Part shown: piece by piece, positions 6,587-14,594 of the stretch
How the letters are laid out: every line of letters begins with the position of its first letter
How positions within the stretch are numbered: position 1 is the first letter of the stretch
Assembly (NCBI GenBank): GCA_934511165.1
Contig: CAKSWA010000026.1
Span: forward strand, 1 to 30,926
DNA from: an uncultured Oscillospiraceae bacterium
Lineage (GTDB): Bacteria > Bacillota > Clostridia > Oscillospirales > Oscillospiraceae
Reading direction: 5' to 3'
DNA: 30,926 bases
Notes under the pieces: model-generated
Told to the model about the DNA's origin: nothing
Databases searched by the model: none
The model's input: the letters and a program-made list of their open reading frames with translations, nothing else
Made by a program: the position numbers and the translations under genes

Positions 6587-6616
6587 GCGTGAAGCCTTTT
6601 CCAAAAGGCTTCACGC
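6587..6616 (+). terminator. Attenuating or mRNA-stabilising hairpin between tctC and tctB
   Basis: GCGTGAAGCCTTTT (6587-6600) and AAAAGGCTTCACGC (6603-6616) are a perfect 14-bp inverted repeat, followed by TCTTT only. It resembles the leaky terminators or RNA-end protectors found after binding-protein genes in transporter operons. Confidence 0.7.
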
Positions 6617-6636
6617 TCTTTAAGAAAGGTGATTCC

Positions 6637-7080
6637 ATGAAGAAGAAGCTCCATCAGGATATCTACATATCCATCATTACCTACATATTCACCGCCGTGA
6701 TGTTCATCCTCGGCAGAAATATCAAGAGTGCCGCTCGTGCCTATCCGTTTCTTATCCTTGGGCTGATTACGGTGCTGAACACGATCCTCTTAATTACCAC
6801 AATAATCAAATCGAAAAAGATGAGCGCGGAAGAACTCGATGCGGTCAACACGATCCGCTGGAGCAACATCCGCCACGCGATGCTGACATTCATTATCATC
6901 GCAGCCTATGTCGTCATTTTTGATATTCTCGGGTATTTTATTGCCACGGCGCTGCTGCTCGTCGGCATGATGCTCCTGCTCGGCGTGCGGGATTGGAAAG
7001 TTCTTGTATTCATTCCGGTAGGTCTGCTTGCAGTTTTGTACTATTTCTTCGTGATGAAGCTGCACGTTCCTCTGATGTAA
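6637..7080 (+). CDS. tctB: Tripartite tricarboxylate transporter, small membrane subunit TctB
   Basis: A protein of 147 residues. ATG 6637 is preferred to in-frame upstream starts because AAAGGTG stands six bases before it, after the hairpin. Four hydrophobic segments are visible: about 12-27, 38-57, 84-103 (FIIIAAYVVIFDILGYFIAT) and 106-145. The middle loop is charged (KSKKMSAEELD). This matches the DUF1468/TctB family. It forms the inner-membrane complex with TctA. The gene ends eleven bases before tctA. Confidence 0.88.
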   Translation: MKKKLHQDIYISIITYIFTAVMFILGRNIKSAARAYPFLILGLITVLNTILLITTIIKSKKMSAEELDAVNTIRWSNIRHAMLTFIIIAAYVVIFDILGYFIATALLLVGMMLLLGVRDWKVLVFIPVGLLAVLYYFFVMKLHVPLM

Positions 7081-7091
7081 GGAGGTAAAAA

Positions 7092-8645
7092 ATGTCACAG
7101 TTTGCAGCGGTCCTTTCGACCGTGTTTTCCGGCGAGGTCATGCTCGCTATTGCCATCGGCACTCTTGCCGGTATGGTCATCGGCGCCATGCCCGGTCTCA
7201 GCGCCACCATGGGCGTTGCGCTGCTCACCCCCCTTACCTATACTCTGAGTCCGTCGGCTGCGATCAGCATGCTTGCAGCCGTTTATACCTCTGCCATTTA
7301 CGGCGGCTCCATCACAGCCTGCCTTCTTCATACCCCCGGCACCCCCGCCTCTGCCGCGACCGCCGCAGACGGCTATGCCCTTACCAAGCAGGGACAGGGC
7401 ATGAAAGCCATCGGTATTTCCACCGTCTGCTCGATGATCGGCGGCACGATCAGCGCCATTGCTCTCCTGCTCATCTCCGAGCCGCTCTCCCGCATCTCGC
7501 TGATGTTTACTCCGGCGGAATATATGCTGCTCGGTCTCTTCGGTCTGACGATCATCGGCTCTCTTTCCGGCGATAACCTGCTCAAGGGTCTGATCGCCGG
7601 TGCCGTTGGTCTTGTGATCGCCTGCATTGGTCTGGACGGAATGTCCGGCGTGCCGCGCTATGTTTTCGGCATCACTCGTCTCGAAAGCGGCATCTCCATG
7701 GTTCCCGCCATGATCGGCATGTTCTCTATCTCGCAGGCCATGATCATCGCCGAGGATCTCTTCAAGGGCAAAAGCCTGATTGTGGACGATCCCTCATCCA
7801 CACTGAAGGGCCGCGTGCTTCCGACGGCAAAGGAAATGAAGCGCATCACTCCCACCGTTATCAAATCGACGATCATCGGCATTTTTGTCGGTATTCTTCC
7901 CGCCGCAGGCGGCGATATCGGTTCCTGGGTGGGATATAACAACGCGAAAAAGTCTTCCAAACACCCCGAGGAATTCGGCCACGGCTCCATTGAGGGTATT
8001 GCCGCCTCGGAAGCAGCAAACAACGCCGTGACCGGCGGCGCTCTGATTCCGCTGCTGACACTCGGCATCCCGGGCAGCGGTACCGCCGCTATCATGCTTG
8101 GCTCTCTTATGATCCATGGTATGCAGCCCGGTCCCGAGCTCTTTACAAAGCAGGCTGTACAGACCTATACGATCATCGTTGCTTTCATGCTGGCCAACAT
8201 TCTCATGGGCATTCTCGGCCTGCTGATTTCCAAGTATGTCGCCCGCGTGGCGCTCGTACCGATGTCCATTCTCTGCCCGGTGATCGTTGCCCTTTCCACG
8301 ATCGGCTCCTACGCTATCAACAACAGCATTTTCGATGTCTATGTCATGGCGTTTTTCGGGCTGCTCGGCTATCTTTTCCGAAAGGCGAATATCGGTTCGG
8401 CTCCGGTCATTCTGGGCGTAATACTAAGCTCCATGGTCGAGAAAAACTACCGGCGAATGCTCATTCTCAGCCGCGGCGCCGTACTCCCCTATATTTTCTC
8501 CCACCCGATCGCCATCGTCCTGATCGTCATGATCCTTCTCGGCGTTTTCTCCCCGTTCCTTGTTAAGAAGATCAACAGCAAGATCGTTATCAAGGAGCCC
8601 GCCGGAGACGCCCCGGAAATCGACATCGACGCAGGCGAGGAATGA
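7092..8645 (+). CDS. tctA: Tripartite tricarboxylate transporter, large membrane subunit TctA
   Basis: A protein of 517 residues with about eleven hydrophobic segments. The N-terminal signature GAMPGLSATMGVALLTPLTY (31-50) and its internal echo GILPAAGGDIGSWVGYNNAK are diagnostic for TctA (DUF112). Further conserved pieces are AIYGGSITACLLHTPGTPAS and TLGIPGSGTAAIMLG. It is the ion-driven translocation subunit. AGGAGG stands just before ATG 7092. The stop overlaps the first possible ATG of the next gene, so the dehydrogenase is cotranscribed and probably coupled. Confidence 0.95.
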   Translation: MSQFAAVLSTVFSGEVMLAIAIGTLAGMVIGAMPGLSATMGVALLTPLTYTLSPSAAISMLAAVYTSAIYGGSITACLLHTPGTPASAATAADGYALTKQGQGMKAIGISTVCSMIGGTISAIALLLISEPLSRISLMFTPAEYMLLGLFGLTIIGSLSGDNLLKGLIAGAVGLVIACIGLDGMSGVPRYVFGITRLESGISMVPAMIGMFSISQAMIIAEDLFKGKSLIVDDPSSTLKGRVLPTAKEMKRITPTVIKSTIIGIFVGILPAAGGDIGSWVGYNNAKKSSKHPEEFGHGSIEGIAASEAANNAVTGGALIPLLTLGIPGSGTAAIMLGSLMIHGMQPGPELFTKQAVQTYTIIVAFMLANILMGILGLLISKYVARVALVPMSILCPVIVALSTIGSYAINNSIFDVYVMAFFGLLGYLFRKANIGSAPVILGVILSSMVEKNYRRMLILSRGAVLPYIFSHPIAIVLIVMILLGVFSPFLVKKINSKIVIKEPAGDAPEIDIDAGEE

Positions 8646-8647
8646 TC

Positions 8648-9691
8648 ATGAGCAAAGATAAAGTTCTCTTTCTGCAGCTGGCCTCCGTCGGTCTGAGCGT
8701 TGAACAGGTTTTCGAACAGCACAGCTACGAGCTGGAGCGTATCCGCGCTCTCGGGCTGGAAGCCGATGTGCGCATCGTCGGGGAAAATGATAAAGACGGC
8801 TTCATCGCGGCATGCAGGGGCTATTCCATCGTCCTTTGCGGCGGGAACCCGCCTCTCTCCCGGGAGGTCGTTTCCCGGCTGGATGATTCGTTCCTGTTTA
8901 TCCGCTACGGCATCGGGATCAACACAATCGACACGCAGGCGTGCACGGAATACGGCAAGCTTGTATATTTCATGCCCGGATACTGCGGGCCGGAAATCGC
9001 GCTTCACGCTCTCGCTCTGATCCTCAGCCTGCTGCGCAACGTCGGCTACTACGACCGCGAGCTTCGCAAGGGGCATTTTGCCAAGGGCGGCGGCCCGATC
9101 CCCCGGCGGCTGCAAAATCTTCAGGTCGGCCTGTACGGTTTGGGTGTGACCGGCATCGAGCTTGCGAAAATTCTCCGCAGCGGCTTTGGCTGCAAGCTGA
9201 TCGCCTGTGATCCCTATGTAAAAGCAGAAACCGCCGAGCCGCTCGGCGTGAAGCTCGTCGATTTCGACACGCTTCTCCGCCAGTCCGATATTCTCTCGAT
9301 CCACGCACCGCTCACCAGCGAAACACACCACATATTCAGCCGCGAAGCGTTTCGGAAAATGAAGCACAACGCTATGATCATCAACACCTCCCGCGGCCCT
9401 CTGGTCGATGAAGCGGCACTTTGCGAGGCGCTTACGGACGGCACGATCGGCTCTGCCGGGCTGGACGTGTTTGAAGTGGAGCCCGTAAAACCAGACAATC
9501 CGCTTCTTGCGCTGGATAATGTCGTGCTCACACCGCACAGCGCCTACAACGGTCTTGAATCCACGCACCGGCAGTATGAGCTTGCCGCCGAATTTGTGGA
9601 GAGCTTCATGGAGCGAAGGATCCTCCCGCATTACACGGCAAACCGCGATGTGCTTTCGCTGTGGCAGGAGAAAGGATACGCGCTGGGCTGA
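8648..9691 (+). CDS. D-2-hydroxyacid dehydrogenase in the transporter operon
   Basis: A protein of 347 residues. ATG 8648 has GAGGA six bases upstream, whereas ATG 8642 overlaps that site, so I take 8648. The Rossmann motif is VGLYGLGVTG (160-169). The catalytic residues are Arg249 (NTSRGP), Glu278 (DVFEVEP) and His297 (LTPHSAY). It differs clearly from the enzyme at 3279 (Lys-rich N-terminus there, a longer N-terminal domain here), so the two are not a recent duplication. Position after tctA suggests it oxidises the imported 2-hydroxy acid to a 2-oxo acid, or reduces an oxo acid formed later, for the aldolases encoded next. Confidence 0.88.
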   Translation: MSKDKVLFLQLASVGLSVEQVFEQHSYELERIRALGLEADVRIVGENDKDGFIAACRGYSIVLCGGNPPLSREVVSRLDDSFLFIRYGIGINTIDTQACTEYGKLVYFMPGYCGPEIALHALALILSLLRNVGYYDRELRKGHFAKGGGPIPRRLQNLQVGLYGLGVTGIELAKILRSGFGCKLIACDPYVKAETAEPLGVKLVDFDTLLRQSDILSIHAPLTSETHHIFSREAFRKMKHNAMIINTSRGPLVDEAALCEALTDGTIGSAGLDVFEVEPVKPDNPLLALDNVVLTPHSAYNGLESTHRQYELAAEFVESFMERRILPHYTANRDVLSLWQEKGYALG

Positions 9692-9749
9692 CTTTCCGGT
9701 GCAGAAAACCGAATGGACAAAACCTTTTTCATGAAGGAGTAACAGCAAT

Positions 9750-10424
9750 ATGAGTCTTGGATTTAAAGTAAACTACGATATCCGCCGCCCCGACAAAAAA
9801 CTCGTTGAACAGTTCAAAGGGCTGCCGGTAGCCAATATCGCCGACGAGATGAGCCGCATGAACTGCGTGGAGTCTGCGATCGTTCCTTTCAATAAGAACG
9901 CCTTTGTCGGAACGGCGTTCACCGTGAAAGCCCCCGATGCCGACAATCTGATGTTTCATAAGGCGCTGGATCTTGCTCAGCCAGGGGATGTCATTGTCGT
10001 CACCTGCATCGGCAATTCCGACCGCGCTATCTGCGGCGAGATCATGATGCGCTATGCGCAGGCAAAGGGCATCGTCGGCTTTTTGATCGACGGCATGATC
10101 CGCGATGTGGAGGGCGCCGCAGAGCTTGAACACTTTGCCGTTTATGCCCGCGGCGTAACTCCCCTCGGCCCCTACAAAAACGGCCCCGGTGAGATCAACG
10201 TTCCGATCGCATTCGGCCGCCAGGTCGTTTGCCCGGGCGATATCGTCTGCGGTGATGCCGACGGTATTGTTATCATCAAGCCGGAGGAGGCCGAAGAAGC
10301 TCTCGCGCTGGGCCGCAAGCACCTTGCCGATGAGAATCGGACCATGGCGTCCATCGCTGCCGGGCAGGGGATGGGCCATGCGTGGGTCGACGAGATCCTC
10401 AAGGCAAGAAACTGCGACATGTAA
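9750..10424 (+). CDS. RraA-family / HMG-aldolase-like lyase
   Basis: A protein of 224 residues. AAGGAG stands about ten bases before ATG 9750. It has the RraA-like fold pattern: VANIADEMSRMN near the N-terminus, GEIMMRYAQAKGIVGFLIDG (96-115), then MIRDVEG with Arg118 and Asp119, the positions that bind substrate and metal in 4-hydroxy-4-methyl-2-oxoglutarate/oxaloacetate aldolases. VVCPGDIVCGDADGIVII follows. Enzymes of this family with these residues cleave or decarboxylate 2-oxo acids, releasing pyruvate. RNase-E inhibitors of the same family are less likely in this context. The gene lies in the operon between a hydroxyacid dehydrogenase and a DapA-type aldolase. Confidence 0.85.
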   Translation: MSLGFKVNYDIRRPDKKLVEQFKGLPVANIADEMSRMNCVESAIVPFNKNAFVGTAFTVKAPDADNLMFHKALDLAQPGDVIVVTCIGNSDRAICGEIMMRYAQAKGIVGFLIDGMIRDVEGAAELEHFAVYARGVTPLGPYKNGPGEINVPIAFGRQVVCPGDIVCGDADGIVIIKPEEAEEALALGRKHLADENRTMASIAAGQGMGHAWVDEILKARNCDM

Positions 10425-10496
10425 CCGCCCGGTTCTCGCGGATACGATCATCTGCATCCGTGTGGGCCCACAGTTTTTAAATCGGAGGACAGGCAA

Positions 10497-11423
10497 ATGA
10501 GTTTTTCTATTCACTCCGGCGTCTGGCCGGTTATGATCACCCCATGGACCGAAAAGAATACACCGGATTTCAAAGCCATCGAGAAGCTTGTAAACTGGTA
10601 CATTGAAAAGGGCTGTGCCGGCATTTTCGCCGTATGCCAATCCAGCGAAATGGCTTACCTTACCGAGCAGGAAAAGCTCGATATCGCCAAAGCTGTGTGC
10701 GATGCAAACGGCGGGCGCATTCAGATCGTTGCTTCCGGTCATACGGCCGACGACAAAGCCACACAGTTCCGCGAGCTGGAAAACATGATGAAGATCCCGG
10801 GGATCGACGCATACGTTCTCGTCTCCAACCGGCTTGACCAGAAGAACGAGGGGGAGGAGACGTTTCTCCGCAGCGCCGAAGAGTTTTTTACCCGTTATCC
10901 GGAAGTGGATTTCGGCATCTACGAATGCCCGATGCCCTGGAAACGTCTTGTTTCCCTCGATTTTCTGCGTGAGATCGCGCCGAAGGGCCGTATGGTCTTT
11001 CTCAAGGACACCTGCTGCGACTATATGCTCATCCGCGAACGGCTGAAGGCCGTAGAGGGTACGCCGCTCAAGATCTTCAACGCCAACGCGCAGTCCTGGT
11101 TCGACAGCTACTGCCACGGCTCGGCCGGATATAACGGCGTTATGGCAAACTTCCATCCCGATCTTTATAAGTGGTGCTTTGACCACAAGGATTCCGATCC
11201 CGAAAAGGCCCGTCTTGTCGCAGACTTTCTTACTGCGGCAGCGATGATCGAAATGCGTATTTATCCCTGCAGCGCCAAGTATCATCAGAATCTTGTCGAC
11301 GTGCCGATGCATGTTTTTTCCCGCAGCGCAGACTGCGCCAAACTCGACCGCAACGCGAAGGGCGAGGTGGAAAGCCTCATTCATCTTGAACGCTGGCTCC
11401 GCGAAAAGCTTGAAATCGGATAA
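10497..11423 (+). CDS. DapA/N-acetylneuraminate lyase superfamily aldolase
   Basis: A protein of 308 residues. CGGAGG precedes ATG 10497. The Schiff-base lysine is Lys170 (MVFLKDTCCD) and the partner tyrosine is Tyr142 (GIYECPMPW), both at expected spacing for the class I aldolase barrel. The usual GTTGE loop for binding the 2-oxo carboxylate is replaced by CQSSEM (47-52), and unusually many cysteines lie near the active site. A true dihydrodipicolinate synthase is therefore unlikely. Possible reactions are retro-aldol cleavage or dehydration of a 2-oxo sugar acid or branched 2-oxo acid. It is the last gene of the operon and is followed by the terminator at 11492. Confidence 0.85.
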   Translation: MSFSIHSGVWPVMITPWTEKNTPDFKAIEKLVNWYIEKGCAGIFAVCQSSEMAYLTEQEKLDIAKAVCDANGGRIQIVASGHTADDKATQFRELENMMKIPGIDAYVLVSNRLDQKNEGEETFLRSAEEFFTRYPEVDFGIYECPMPWKRLVSLDFLREIAPKGRMVFLKDTCCDYMLIRERLKAVEGTPLKIFNANAQSWFDSYCHGSAGYNGVMANFHPDLYKWCFDHKDSDPEKARLVADFLTAAAMIEMRIYPCSAKYHQNLVDVPMHVFSRSADCAKLDRNAKGEVESLIHLERWLREKLEIG

Positions 11424-11491
11424 GCGCCGCAAAAGCCAAAATATCGGTCACTGCGTGAAGCAACGCCTTTTCCCTATATCCCCGCGCAACA

Positions 11492-11527
11492 AAAAACGCT
11501 CTGCTGTTTGTGAAGCAGAGCGTTTTT
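11492..11527. terminator. Bidirectional terminator between the aldolase operon and the metal ATPase
   Basis: AAAAACGCTCTGCT (11492-11505) and AGCAGAGCGTTTTT (11514-11527) form a perfect 14-bp stem with A and T tails on both sides. It serves the converging genes ending at 11423 and 11541. Confidence 0.9.
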
Positions 11528-11540
11528 CTTTCGTATTGGA

Positions 11541-13421
11541 TTATTCCTTATACCGCAGCGCGCGGATGGCGTTGAGCACGGCGAGGATCATGACGCCGAC
11601 GTCGGCGAAGATCGCCGCCCACATGTTCGCAACGCCCACCGCGACGAGCGCGAGGCAGCCGAACTTGATGATGAGCGAGAACACGATGTTCTGCTTGACG
11701 ATGCCGATGCACTTGCGCGAGATGCGGATGGCCTTGACGATCTGCTTGGGATCGTCGTCCATGAGGACAACATCCGCAGCCTCGATGGCGGCGTCGCTGC
11801 CCATAGCGCCCATCGCAATGCCGATATCGGCGCGGGTGAGCACAGGCGCGTCGTTGATGCCGTCGCCGACGAAAGCAAGCTGCTCGTGCGGCCCCTTCGC
11901 CGCGAGGAGCTTTTCGACCTCATCGACCTTGTCTCCGGGGAGAAGCTCGCTGCGCACCTCGTCCACGCCGAGCTCGGCAGCGACCTGCTCGGCCACGCGC
12001 TTCGTATCGCCGGTGAGCATGACGGTCTTTTTCACGCCGCATTTTTTGAGCGCGGCAATGGCCTCCTTCGCATGGGGCTTCGGGACATCGGAGATGACGA
12101 TGTGGCCGGCGTACTGTCCGTCGATCGCCATATGGATGATCGTACCGACGCTGTGGCACTCGATGGCCTCGATGCCGAGCTTTTTCATGAGCTTGGCGTT
12201 GCCCGCGGCGACGGCGTGGCCGTCCACCGTGGCGGTGATGCCGTGCCCGCTGATCTCCTCGATATCGGAAACGCGGCTGCGGTCGATCTCCTTGCCGTAG
12301 GCCTTCTGGAAGCTCTTGCTGATCGGGTGCGACGAGGCGCACTCAGCGAGCGCGGCATATTCGAGAAGCTGTGCTTCTTCGAGCGTGCTGTGATGCACGG
12401 CGGTCACTTCAAACACGCCCTGCGTGAGCGTGCCGGTCTTATCGAACACCAAATACTTCGCATCCGAGAGCGCTTCGAGATAGTTCGAGCCCTTGATGAG
12501 GATGCCCTCGTGGCTCGCGCCGCCGATGCCCGCAAAGAAGCTCAGCGGGATGCTGATGACGAGCGCGCACGGGCAGCTCACGACGAGGAACGTGAGAGCG
12601 CGGTAGATCCAGTCCGTCCAGTTGGCAGCCGCGCCGCAGGCCATGCGGACGAGCGGCACCACGATGCCGAGCACGAGCGCCGCGCCGCACACCGACGGCG
12701 TATACACCTTCGCAAAGCGGGAGATGAACGCCTCGGAGCGGGACTTGCGCGAGCTGGCGTTCTCCACAAGATCGAGGATCTTGGAAACGGTGGATTCGCC
12801 AAACTCCTTCGTCGTGCGGATTTTCAGCACGCCGTTCAGGTTGATGCAGCCGCTGATGATCTCGTCGCCGGTTTTCACGTCGCGCGGCATGCTCTCGCCG
12901 GTGAGCGCGCTCGTGTTGAGGCTCGCCTCGCCCTCGACGATGACGCCATCGAGCGGCACCTTTTCGCCGGGCTGCACAACGATCACGCTGCCGACGGCGA
13001 CCTCATCAGGGTCGACCTGTTCGAGCTTGCCGTCCGTTTCGATGTTGGCGTAATCCGGGCGGATGTCCATGAGCGCGGAGATGTTGCGGCGGCTCTTGCC
13101 GACGGCGTAGCTCTGGAACAGCTCGCCGATCTGGTAGAACAGCATAACGGCGATGCCTTCCACATAGTCGCCGCTCTTCGTCCAGATGGCAAGGAAGAAC
13201 GCGCCGAGCGTGGCGAGCGCCATGAGGAAGTTTTCATCGAACGGCTGGCCGTTCGCGATGCCCTTCCCGGCTTTGCGCAGGATATCGTAGCCGATCACGG
13301 CGTAGGCAACGAGGTACGCAATAAGCTGCGGAATACCGGTAATCGGAATAAAGTGCAGCGCAATGAGCATCACGGCGGTAATGACGATCCGCCAGAGCAT
13401 TTTTTTCTGTTTCTTTGTCAT
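11541..13421 (-). CDS. P1B-type heavy-metal (Zn/Cd/Pb) efflux ATPase
   Basis: A protein of 626 residues. AGGAGG precedes the ATG at 13421. The P-type motifs in order are TGES (174-177), the metal-binding CPC of transmembrane helix 6 (283-285), the phosphorylated Asp327 in DKTGTLT, the SSHP histidine-proline (365-366), and GDGINDAP (519-526). CPC together with the last-helix sequence FADVGVMILAVLNA marks the ZntA/CadA (Zn2+, Cd2+, Pb2+) subgroup rather than copper exporters. The family's N-terminal HMA metal-binding domain is absent: the protein starts directly with the first membrane helices. A separate HMA protein is encoded just upstream at 13472-13690. The pump should export divalent metal from the cytoplasm. 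Confidence 0.94.
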   Translation of the reverse strand: MTKKQKKMLWRIVITAVMLIALHFIPITGIPQLIAYLVAYAVIGYDILRKAGKGIANGQPFDENFLMALATLGAFFLAIWTKSGDYVEGIAVMLFYQIGELFQSYAVGKSRRNISALMDIRPDYANIETDGKLEQVDPDEVAVGSVIVVQPGEKVPLDGVIVEGEASLNTSALTGESMPRDVKTGDEIISGCINLNGVLKIRTTKEFGESTVSKILDLVENASSRKSRSEAFISRFAKVYTPSVCGAALVLGIVVPLVRMACGAAANWTDWIYRALTFLVVSCPCALVISIPLSFFAGIGGASHEGILIKGSNYLEALSDAKYLVFDKTGTLTQGVFEVTAVHHSTLEEAQLLEYAALAECASSHPISKSFQKAYGKEIDRSRVSDIEEISGHGITATVDGHAVAAGNAKLMKKLGIEAIECHSVGTIIHMAIDGQYAGHIVISDVPKPHAKEAIAALKKCGVKKTVMLTGDTKRVAEQVAAELGVDEVRSELLPGDKVDEVEKLLAAKGPHEQLAFVGDGINDAPVLTRADIGIAMGAMGSDAAIEAADVVLMDDDPKQIVKAIRISRKCIGIVKQNIVFSLIIKFGCLALVAVGVANMWAAIFADVGVMILAVLNAIRALRYKE

Positions 13422-13471
13422 GGCTTTACGCCTCCTGTTCGGAAATTCTGCCGCCGGATGCGGCGAGGGGA

Positions 13472-13690
13472 TCAGAGCTCGATCTCGCAGTCGGGCTCAA
13501 CCTTCTTGCAGGCCTTCAGCACGCTCTGCATGACGGTCTTGGGATTGCTTCCCTCGGCGAACTCCACGGTCATCTTCTGCGTCATGAAATTCACAACGGC
13601 GTTCGCGACGCCCTCGGTCTTCTTGGTGGCATCCTCCATCAGGTTGGCGCAGTTGGCGCAGTCGACTTCGATCTTGTAGGTCTTTTTCAC
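13472..13690 (-). CDS. Stand-alone HMA heavy-metal-binding protein
   Basis: A protein of 72 residues with a ferredoxin-like HMA pattern and the metal site DCANC (Cys11, Cys14), followed by TKKTEGVANAVVNFMTQKMT and a C-terminal CKKVEPDCEIEL with two more cysteines or acidic ligands. I chose the GTG at 13690 because GGGAG stands nine bases upstream; the in-frame ATG further up has no ribosome site. It lies 50 bases before the ATPase gene, which lacks this domain, so it probably acts as the detached metal-sensing or metal-delivery domain of that pump. Confidence 0.85.
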   Translation of the reverse strand: MKKTYKIEVDCANCANLMEDATKKTEGVANAVVNFMTQKMTVEFAEGSNPKTVMQSVLKACKKVEPDCEIEL

Positions 13691-13728
13691 GGTACGTATC
13701 TCCCTTTCTGTCATTTTTGACGCAAACA

Positions 13729-13746
13729 ATTAAATGCTTGCTTAAT
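13729..13746. promoter_or_regulatory. Putative ArsR/SmtB-type operator between the divergent metal genes
   Basis: The inverted repeat ATTAA-N8-TTAAT has the form of a SmtB/CzrA-type operator. It overlaps the -35 of the plus-strand promoter at 13738 and lies upstream of the minus-strand HMA/ATPase genes, so one bound dimer could control both directions. Confidence 0.5.
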
Positions 13747-13766
13747 CGTTACAAGCGCAGTATACT
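13738..13766 (+). promoter_or_regulatory. Promoter of the ArsR-AraC regulator
   Basis: TTGCTT (13738-13743), a 17-base spacer, TATACT (13761-13766). The -35 lies within the candidate operator. Confidence 0.6.
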
Positions 13767-13846
13767 GGCTTTGTCCCGAAAAAACAACCCGTTTGGACGC
13801 TCTGCTTCCGAACGGGCAAACGAAATTTCCGAAAAGGAGAAACACC

Positions 13847-14560
13847 ATGCCGGAGTTTTCCCTGCCCCACGACCACGGCGCGCACCCGCACGACGACGAG
13901 GTGCGCCGCGTCCTTTCGGACGACGTGCGCTTTGCCGCCGTGGCGGAGCTCTTCCGCTCGCTCGGCGATCCGACGCGCGTGCGCATTTTCTGGCTGCTCA
14001 GCCACCGGGAGGAGTGCGTCATCAATATCGCCGCGATGCTCGATATGTCCAGCCCCGCCGTTTCGCACCATCTGCGCTCGCTTGCTGAGAGCGGGCTTCT
14101 GGAGAGCCGGCGCGACGGCAAGGAGGTCTATTACCGCGCGCCCGACACTGTGCAGGGGCAGCTGCTGCACGAGATCGTGGAGCAGGTGATGGAAATTGCC
14201 TGCCCGGAAAAGAGCGTTGACCGGAGCGCATCGCAGGAGCAGATCATCCGCAATATCCATGACTATATGGTCGAGCATCTCTCCGAGCGGCTCACGATCG
14301 AAGAGCTTTCGCGCGAATTTCTGATGAACACGACGACGCTCAAGGCCGTTTTCAAAAAGGTGTACGGCACATCCCTCGCCGCGCACATGAAAGCGCACCG
14401 CATGGAGCGGGCAGCCTCGCTCCTGCTCAAAACGCAGGACGACATCGGCGCAATCGCCCGCGCCGTCGGCTACGAAAGCCAGAGCCGGTTCACCTCGGCT
14501 TTCCGCGAGTGCTACGGCGTATCGCCCGGCGAATACCGCCGCGAGCATACGCCGGGCTGA
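13847..14560 (+). CDS. ArsR/SmtB-AraC fusion metalloregulator
   Basis: A protein of 237 residues. ATG 13847 has AAAGGAG seven bases upstream. The N-terminus is histidine-rich (PHDHGAHPHDDE, 7-18), a likely metal ligand cluster. Residues 28-100 are an ArsR/SmtB winged helix: LFRSLGDPTRVRIFWLL, EECVINIAAMLDMSSPAVSH with Cys57 at the place of the ELCVCDL metal motif, then SRRDGKEVYYR. Residues 131-234 are a complete AraC/XylS double helix-turn-helix: LTIEELSREFLMNTTTLKAV and IGAIARAVGYESQSRFTSAF, then GVSPGEYRR. ArsR proteins normally end near residue 120, so this is a genuine two-DNA-binding-domain fusion. It is divergent from the HMA/ATPase genes and presumably their metal-responsive regulator. 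Confidence 0.88.
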   Translation: MPEFSLPHDHGAHPHDDEVRRVLSDDVRFAAVAELFRSLGDPTRVRIFWLLSHREECVINIAAMLDMSSPAVSHHLRSLAESGLLESRRDGKEVYYRAPDTVQGQLLHEIVEQVMEIACPEKSVDRSASQEQIIRNIHDYMVEHLSERLTIEELSREFLMNTTTLKAVFKKVYGTSLAAHMKAHRMERAASLLLKTQDDIGAIARAVGYESQSRFTSAFRECYGVSPGEYRREHTPG

Positions 14561-14594
14561 CCCCATTTTGGAAAGTTCTTGACCCCGAAAGGAA

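Noticed and set aside
11886..13679. 597-codon plus-strand frame opposite the metal ATPase
   Set aside because: A GC-driven antisense open frame (His/Arg/Asp/Leu-rich) against a gene with all P-type ATPase motifs.
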